Source: CAJXTB01 sp047626195 (lineage in GTDB: Bacteria > Myxococcota_A > UBA796 > GCA-2862545). Taken from it: 64,000 nucleotides of DNA. The stretch's first letter is position 1. Every line of letters starts with the position of its first letter. Location: positions 1 to 64,000 of the forward strand of contig JBLHSN010000001.1 in assembly GCA_047626195.1 (NCBI GenBank), written 5' to 3'. Of the stretch, positions 62,163 to 64,000 are shown piece after piece. Under the pieces are notes generated by a model. That model did not search any database, was not told the origin of the DNA, and worked only from the letters and a program-made list of their open reading frames with translations. A program made the translations under genes and the position numbers.

Positions 62163-63441
62163 GCGTACTCTCACTTTTAATCGTGTCGTGGGTTCCGGTG
62201 CGATGGGCTCGGTGTATCACGCCGAGTTGCGCGCTCCGCACGGGTTCCGTCGGGCCTGTGCCGTGAAGGTCATGAAGCCGGTCGGCGGTGAGCACGCACA
62301 TCTCGTCGAGCGGATGCGAGATGAGGCGCGGTTGCTCGGCCTATTGCACGACGAGCAGATTCTTGGCGTCAGCGAGCTGCTGCGCGTCAATGGGCAGGAT
62401 GCGGTTGTCATGGAGTTCGTGGAAGGGGCGGATCTGAGCGAACTTCGCGCCATTGCGCCCATGCCGCCACGGGCATTGGCTGAGCTTGGAGCCGAGCTTG
62501 CTGGCACCCTGTACCGTGCGCATACGGCGATGCATCCGAGCACTGGGGAACATCTGCATGTCATTCACCGCGATGTGAAGCCAGCGAACATCATGATTAC
62601 GTCCCGCGGCGGCGTGCGTCTGCTGGACTTTGGCGTGGCGCGCGCGGTTTTTGGAGGCCGTGAAGCGCAGACGCGTGGCTTGGTTCTGGGGACGTTCAAC
62701 TACTTCCCACCGGAAATCATCCTCGGAGCGGATCCCACACCAGCCGTCGACATCTACGGCTTGGGCATTTCCTTGTGGGAGTGTGCGGCTCGGGAGGAGT
62801 GGGGCACGCCGGTCATGCAGCAGTCGCGCTTTGAGCGTCGTGTCGAGCGTCGGCTCACTGGGCTGGCCGATGGCTACGCACCCTTGGCCTCGGTGCTTCG
62901 TGCAATGCTGCAGTTCGAGCCCGAAGACCGCCCCAGTGGGGATGCGGTTGAGGCCCAGCTGCTTGCCATTGCCGATGAACTGGCGGGGGCAGGGCTGCGC
63001 ACGTGGTCGCGCAAGGTGGTGCCAAAGTCGATGGCCTCGCGCACGGTTGAAGCGCCGGACGATGATCTGACGGGACGCACCTTTGATGTTGAGGCAGACA
63101 CGCCCACAGACACGACGATGACGCCGATTGATGTGTTTGAAGAGTCCCCGCCTGAGGCACCGAGCGTCGGGCCACAGCCTGTCGAGACTCGCTGGGTGAG
63201 CAACTCGGGCCGAGTCGGTGTCGAACAAGCGCGCACCGGTCACTCCGGTTCGCGAGCCTCAAAACCGCAGTCCGCCGGTTCCTTGTCGCCTGCAGCTTCC
63301 ACTGACATGCCGAAACGCCGAAAGAGTCGCGGGGGGCCTCCGCTGTGGGTGGTCGTAGCCCTTGGCGGTCTTGGCGGTCTGCTGATCGGCGTGTTCTTGC
63401 TGCTCGTCCTCATCGTCTTTGCGGTCGCCGTAAACGGCTAG
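62161..63441 (+). CDS. Membrane-anchored Ser/Thr protein kinase
   Basis: The 426-aa protein has an N-terminal kinase domain: GSGAMGSVY (11-19), ATP lysine K36, HRDVKPANIM (136-145) and DFGVAR (156-161). A Pro/Thr-rich linker follows and a C-terminal membrane helix (about 396-420, WVVVALGGLGGLLIGVFLLLVLIVF) with almost nothing after it. It is therefore cytoplasmic and tail-anchored, with no external sensor domain. The activation segment has the usual GTFNYFPPE. Its ATG shares two bases with the divergent carboxypeptidase start, with no visible ribosome-binding site, so translation may be leaderless. An FHA protein in the envelope locus could be a substrate (inference). Confidence 0.9.
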   Translation: MRTLTFNRVVGSGAMGSVYHAELRAPHGFRRACAVKVMKPVGGEHAHLVERMRDEARLLGLLHDEQILGVSELLRVNGQDAVVMEFVEGADLSELRAIAPMPPRALAELGAELAGTLYRAHTAMHPSTGEHLHVIHRDVKPANIMITSRGGVRLLDFGVARAVFGGREAQTRGLVLGTFNYFPPEIILGADPTPAVDIYGLGISLWECAAREEWGTPVMQQSRFERRVERRLTGLADGYAPLASVLRAMLQFEPEDRPSGDAVEAQLLAIADELAGAGLRTWSRKVVPKSMASRTVEAPDDDLTGRTFDVEADTPTDTTMTPIDVFEESPPEAPSVGPQPVETRWVSNSGRVGVEQARTGHSGSRASKPQSAGSLSPAASTDMPKRRKSRGGPPLWVVVALGGLGGLLIGVFLLLVLIVFAVAVNG

Positions 63442-63959
63442 GCGTCGATGGGCTGCATCCACACGGTAGTGGGGGTCAATCCAAGACTCGCTAGCGCCCG
63501 TTCGTAGGCAGTCTCACGGTCCCCGCCCAAGATGAGGTCGGGGTCGATGTCAGCGAATAGCCACCCGCCAGTCTCAATCTCATGATCCAGCTGTCCAGGG
63601 CCCCAGCCGGCGTAGCCTAAGCACAATACAAGGTCTGCACGTTGGCGGAGAAGGGTGGCGAGGGCGTCGTTGCTGCGAGTCACAGTGATGCCTTGCCCGA
63701 CCAGCCACACCTCACTGCCGCTCACTTCGCCGGTGGTCACCACAGTTCCGCTGTCGGTCTCGACAGGACCGCCCCAGCTGATGTGGCCATTCGTATAGTC
63801 CGATAGGTCAACGTCTTCGACGGTCAGGACCTCATCGAGGGTGTGCGCAACCGGACGGTTCACAATGACGCCAACGGCCCCTTCTTCGTCGTGGTGCCAC
63901 AGCAGAACAAGCGTCCGCTCAAAGAAGGGGTCCTTCATCTGAGGCGACGCAATGAGCAA
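63438..63959 (-). CDS. YqgE/AlgH family protein, N-terminus at or beyond window edge
   Basis: The YqgE/AlgH pattern is clear: LLIASPQMKDPFFERTLVLLWHHDEEGAVGVIVNRP, then WGGPVETDSG, LCLGYAGWGPGQLDHEIETGGWLFADID. The protein is at least 173 aa. The frame stays open to the window end (64000), so the true start may lie outside; TTG 63959 is a possible start. The family is conserved, often called a transcriptional regulator, but its function is unproven. It converges with the kinase, with a 4-base overlap of their stops. Confidence 0.88.
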   Translation of the reverse strand: MLIASPQMKDPFFERTLVLLWHHDEEGAVGVIVNRPVAHTLDEVLTVEDVDLSDYTNGHISWGGPVETDSGTVVTTGEVSGSEVWLVGQGITVTRSNDALATLLRQRADLVLCLGYAGWGPGQLDHEIETGGWLFADIDPDLILGGDRETAYERALASLGLTPTTVWMQPIDA

Positions 63960-64000
63960 TATGGGTTCTAGGCCGTTCTTAGCCAGGGAGACCGTACTCC

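Noticed and set aside
62341..63243. 300-codon open frame on the minus strand
   Set aside because: It is antisense to the Ser/Thr kinase, whose motifs are clear.

Overview
The window looks like a chromosomal segment of a Myxococcota-type (deltaproteobacterial) bacterium. The evidence is in the sequence. A zinc carboxypeptidase ends in a MYXO-CTERM-like tail (Gly-Cys-Ala-Cys-Ser, a hydrophobic stretch, then Arg-Arg-Arg). A lipoprotein carries a MopE-type Asp/Cys metal-binding motif. There are myxobacterial-style outer-membrane beta-barrels, AgmX/PglI C-terminal domains, a TonB-dependent receptor with a TonB-like domain at its own N-terminus, a Ser/Thr kinase, many lipoproteins and large TPR proteins. 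GC content is fairly high. No phage, insertion sequence or CRISPR array was seen. The genus cannot be named from the sequence alone.

Layout. 1-4.8 kb (minus): lipoprotein and zinc-ribbon/TPR protein, boxB (benzoyl-CoA epoxidase), a coupled 75-aa protein, a double zinc-ribbon protein and the start of an amidohydrolase. 4.9-7.3 kb (plus): MopE-like lipoprotein, a renalase-like flavoprotein and ribA. 7.3-10.9 kb: a decaying two-component region with a response regulator-Hpt protein whose receiver is shortened, facing a hybrid histidine kinase interrupted by four in-frame stops. 11-15 kb: a secreted barrel-like protein, two tandem tRNA-Gly genes, pyrD and two CDP-alcohol phosphatidyltransferases. 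15-28.3 kb: nadB, then a long minus-strand operon (tatT, TRAP substrate-binding protein, fused TRAP permease, alpha/beta hydrolase, pyrE, a secreted protein, pepP, a zinc-ribbon membrane protein), then guaB and acetoacetyl-CoA synthetase, then an isolated rplC.

29.1-43.1 kb (minus) is the most interesting part: a contiguous envelope-machine locus. Reading 5' to 3', it has two OMP_myx-like barrels, two large periplasmic TPR proteins (625 and 1060 aa), a TPR lipoprotein, a terminator, an AgmX/PglI protein, two paralogous small secreted proteins sharing a DFEEVDV motif, an FHA-TM-AgmX/PglI protein and a further barrel. Composition, sizes and order recall the Nfs (spore coat) and Glt (gliding) machines of Myxococcus. 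Immediately upstream on the same strand are ExbB, ExbD, TonB, a TonB-dependent receptor and a lipoprotein (43.4-48.8 kb), which could supply energy.

48.9-64 kb: tRNA-Cys, a very large class A penicillin-binding protein, an M16 protease with an acidic repeat tail, a small membrane protein with an apparent CTG start, tRNA-Met(CAT), a secreted barrel-like protein, a DUF507 protein, two lipoproteins, the MYXO-CTERM carboxypeptidase, a Ser/Thr kinase and a YqgE/AlgH protein at the edge.
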